A DNA stretch of 15,188 nucleotides from JAFAVZ01 sp036009105. Lineage in GTDB: Bacteria; Acidobacteriota; Thermoanaerobaculia; Gp7-AA8. Location: the NCBI GenBank assembly GCA_036009105.1, contig DASYMJ010000196.1:1-15188 (forward strand), read 5' to 3'. This document shows positions 13,708 to 15,188 of the stretch, piece by piece (the first letter of the stretch is position 1; the number at the start of each line of letters is the position of its first letter). The notes under the pieces were generated by a model. The model was given only the letters and a program-made list of their open reading frames with translations. It searched no databases and was not told the origin of the DNA. The position numbers and the translations under genes are program-made.

Positions 13708-14766
13708 ATGACCGCCGATCCCCTTCTGCTCCCCATCAGCGAAGACCGCCCCGCCGGCGAGTCCCTCCGCTTCGATCCCGTTTACGACGAGATCAAGCGC
13801 CTGCGCGAGCAGGACGATCCCACCCTGCCCCAGGGGGTGTGGCAGCGGGAGCTGAAGAAGGCGGACTGGAAAGCGGTCGCCTCCCTCTGCTCCGACACGC
13901 TGGCCACGCGCACCAAGGACCTGCAGGTGGCGGCCTGGCTGACCGAGGCGTGGACGCATCTGGAAGGCTTCCCCGGATTCGAGCGCGGCGTGCGGCTGAT
14001 GACGAGCCTCTGCCGCGACTTCTGGCCGCAGCTCCATCCGCCGCTGGACGAGGACGGCATCGAGTCGCGCATCGCCCCCGTGCTCTGGATCGCCGACCGG
14101 CTCGTCCTCACCCTCAAGCGGGTGCCGGTGACGGCGCCGTCGAGCGAGGACGCGCTTCCGTACGGCTGGAGCGCGTGGGAGTCGGGCCTGTTCCTGGCCA
14201 AGCAGACCACGGCCGATCCGAAGGCGGAAGAGCGCGGCCTCGTGCCGCAGCCGAAGTTCCTGGTCAGCGTCTCCCTCACCCCGACCGGCTGGTTCGTGGC
14301 GCTGGCCAGGGAGGTGGGCGGCGCGGCCGAGGCGCTGGCCGAGCTCGACGCGGTGCTCGTGGAGCGTTGCGGCACCAGCGCGGCGCCGAGCCTCACCCCG
14401 TTGCGCGCGCCGCTCGCCGCCGTGCAGCAGTTCATCAGCCGCATCCTCGACGAGCGTCGCGGGGCGGGAGAGCTCGTGCCCACGGCCGAGGGGGAGGTCC
14501 CCATGACCCAACTCGAGATCGCGGCGGGATCCGAGGCGCCGCCGCCGGCCCTCGGCGGCTCCATCTCCACCCGGGCCGACGCGTATCAGCATCTCGCCCT
14601 GGCCGCGGACTTCCTGCTGCGCACCGAGCCGCACAGCCCCGTGCCGTACCTGATCAAGCGCGCCATCTCCTGGGGAAACCTGAGCCTGGCCGAGCTGCTG
14701 GCCGAGCTCCTCTCCAGGAATGCCGACCTCCCCACCATCCAGGCTTTGCTGGGGATGAAGAAATGA
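13708..14766 (+). CDS. tssA: T6SS assembly protein TssA (ImpA N-terminal family)
   Basis: The 352-residue protein begins with the ImpA_N signature, LPISEDRPAGESLRFDPVYD (residues 8-27). It continues with the family's helical core, including LKKADWKAVASLCSDTLATR (49-68) and WLTEAWTHLEGFPGFERG (77-94). A variable middle follows. The C-terminal domain (about 284-352) contains TEPHSPVPYLIKRAISWG, typical of the TssA group whose C-terminus is a short all-helical oligomerisation domain. TssA proteins prime the baseplate and coordinate polymerisation of the Hcp tube and sheath, either at the baseplate or at the distal end depending on class. The short length and ending suggest a class without the large AAA-like extension; class assignment is tentative. 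It is separated from tssM by a palindromic element. Confidence 0.93.
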   Translation: MTADPLLLPISEDRPAGESLRFDPVYDEIKRLREQDDPTLPQGVWQRELKKADWKAVASLCSDTLATRTKDLQVAAWLTEAWTHLEGFPGFERGVRLMTSLCRDFWPQLHPPLDEDGIESRIAPVLWIADRLVLTLKRVPVTAPSSEDALPYGWSAWESGLFLAKQTTADPKAEERGLVPQPKFLVSVSLTPTGWFVALAREVGGAAEALAELDAVLVERCGTSAAPSLTPLRAPLAAVQQFISRILDERRGAGELVPTAEGEVPMTQLEIAAGSEAPPPALGGSISTRADAYQHLALAADFLLRTEPHSPVPYLIKRAISWGNLSLAELLAELLSRNADLPTIQALLGMKK

Positions 14767-14777
14767 AAGCGTCTGTC

Positions 14778-14793
14778 GCGATCCGAGGATCGC
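14778..14793. other. Short perfect hairpin between tssA and tssB
   Basis: GCGATCC and GGATCGC are perfectly inverted around GA, forming a compact stem 11 bases after the tssA stop. No U-tract follows, so it is not a clear terminator. It could be an RNA processing or stability element that separates sheath expression from the upstream genes. The rest of the 78-base gap shows only the tssB ribosome binding site. Confidence 0.5.
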
Positions 14794-14831
14794 CCGGGAG
14801 TTTCAGCCAGTGCACCCCTTACCGAGTGAAC

Positions 14832-14837
14832 AAGGAG
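14832..14837 (+). promoter_or_regulatory. Ribosome binding site of tssB
   Basis: AAGGAG stands 7 bases before the ATG at 14845. This is a strong site, as expected for a highly expressed sheath protein, and it fixes the start of the truncated tssB. Confidence 0.75.
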
Positions 14838-14844
14838 ATAGAAG

Positions 14845-15188
14845 ATGAGTGAGAGCACACAGAAAAAGCTGCTGCGCATCCGCCCGCCACGCGTGCAGCT
14901 GACGTATGACGTCGAGACCGGCGGTGCCATCGAGAAGAAGGAACTGCCGCTCATCGTCGGCGTGCTGGCCGACCTGGCCGGGAAGCAGGACAAGCCGCAG
15001 CCCCCCATCAAGGCGCGCAAGTTCGTCGAGATCGACCGCGACAACTTCAACGACGTGATGGCCGCCATCGGCCCGCGCCTGGCGTTCCAGGTCAACAACA
15101 CGCTGCAGAACGACGACAGCAAGATGAACGTCGAGCTGCGCTTCAAGAAGATCGACGACCTCCGCCCCGAGGCGCTGGTCCAGCAGGT
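14845..15188 (+). CDS. tssB: T6SS contractile sheath small subunit TssB (VipA/ImpB family), partial
   Basis: The open frame runs off the right edge after 114 codons, so about two thirds of a usual TssB of 160-180 residues is present. The start MSESTQKKLLRIRPPRVQLT is followed by YDVETGGAIEKKELPLIVGV (residues 21-40), LADLAGK (41-47), KFVEIDRDNFNDVM (59-72) and LRFKKIDDLRPEALV (98-112). These are the conserved VipA blocks. TssB pairs with TssC to build the cytoplasmic contractile sheath that drives the Hcp tube and spike outward. It follows tssA by 78 bases with its own strong ribosome binding site. tssC would be expected next, outside the window. Confidence 0.95.
   Translation, partial: MSESTQKKLLRIRPPRVQLTYDVETGGAIEKKELPLIVGVLADLAGKQDKPQPPIKARKFVEIDRDNFNDVMAAIGPRLAFQVNNTLQNDDSKMNVELRFKKIDDLRPEALVQQ

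Overview
The window is GC-rich, gene-dense DNA from a diderm (Gram-negative) bacterium. A type VI secretion system (T6SS), Sec-type signal peptides and a probable lipoprotein support this. The intergenic palindrome families, the C-terminal repeat module on the glycoside hydrolase and the general protein style recall environmental Acidobacteriota (for example Thermoanaerobaculia-like lineages). That placement comes from memory of such genomes and is an inference, not a result.

Left part (1-3043): the first 110 bases are the start of a leftward gene for an exported protein, cut by the window edge. It is divergent from a rightward pair: a complete XerC/XerD-type tyrosine recombinase (270-1166) and, 11 bases later, a winged-helix AlkZ-like protein (1178-2272). 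A third rightward gene (2288-3043) encodes an exported protein with a YajG-like body and a C-terminal SHOCT-like tail.

Middle (3043-6893): two leftward genes converge on the YajG-like gene. One (3166-4119) encodes an exported protein with a long Asn/Arg/Tyr/Asp-rich low-complexity segment followed by a small folded domain. The other (4280-6730) encodes an exported family 44 glycoside hydrolase with Fn3-like domains and a C-terminal repeat of about 37 residues. A less GC-rich divergent region of 163 bases (6731-6893) separates the hydrolase from the secretion cluster.

Right part (6894-15188): a rightward T6SS cluster in the order tssJ, tssK, tssL, tssM, tssA, tssB, the last cut by the window edge. 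TssJ-TssL-TssM form the envelope-spanning complex, TssK links it to the baseplate, TssA primes sheath and tube assembly, and TssB is the small sheath subunit. TssM lacks recognisable P-loop and TKxD motifs and appears to have one N-terminal membrane segment instead of two.

The most notable feature not explained by genes is a set of intergenic palindromes. Three are built from degenerate seven-base units arrayed in inverted orientation (164-234, 4179-4284, 7376-7462). One has a GGGCCGGCT stem and occurs three times between the convergent genes. One carries the TGTCATCCTGAG termini and lies between tssM and tssA. Several abut stop codons or ribosome binding sites, so they may shape transcript ends, and two of them interrupt the otherwise tight T6SS operon. 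No tRNA, rRNA, CRISPR array, insertion sequence or replication origin was seen.
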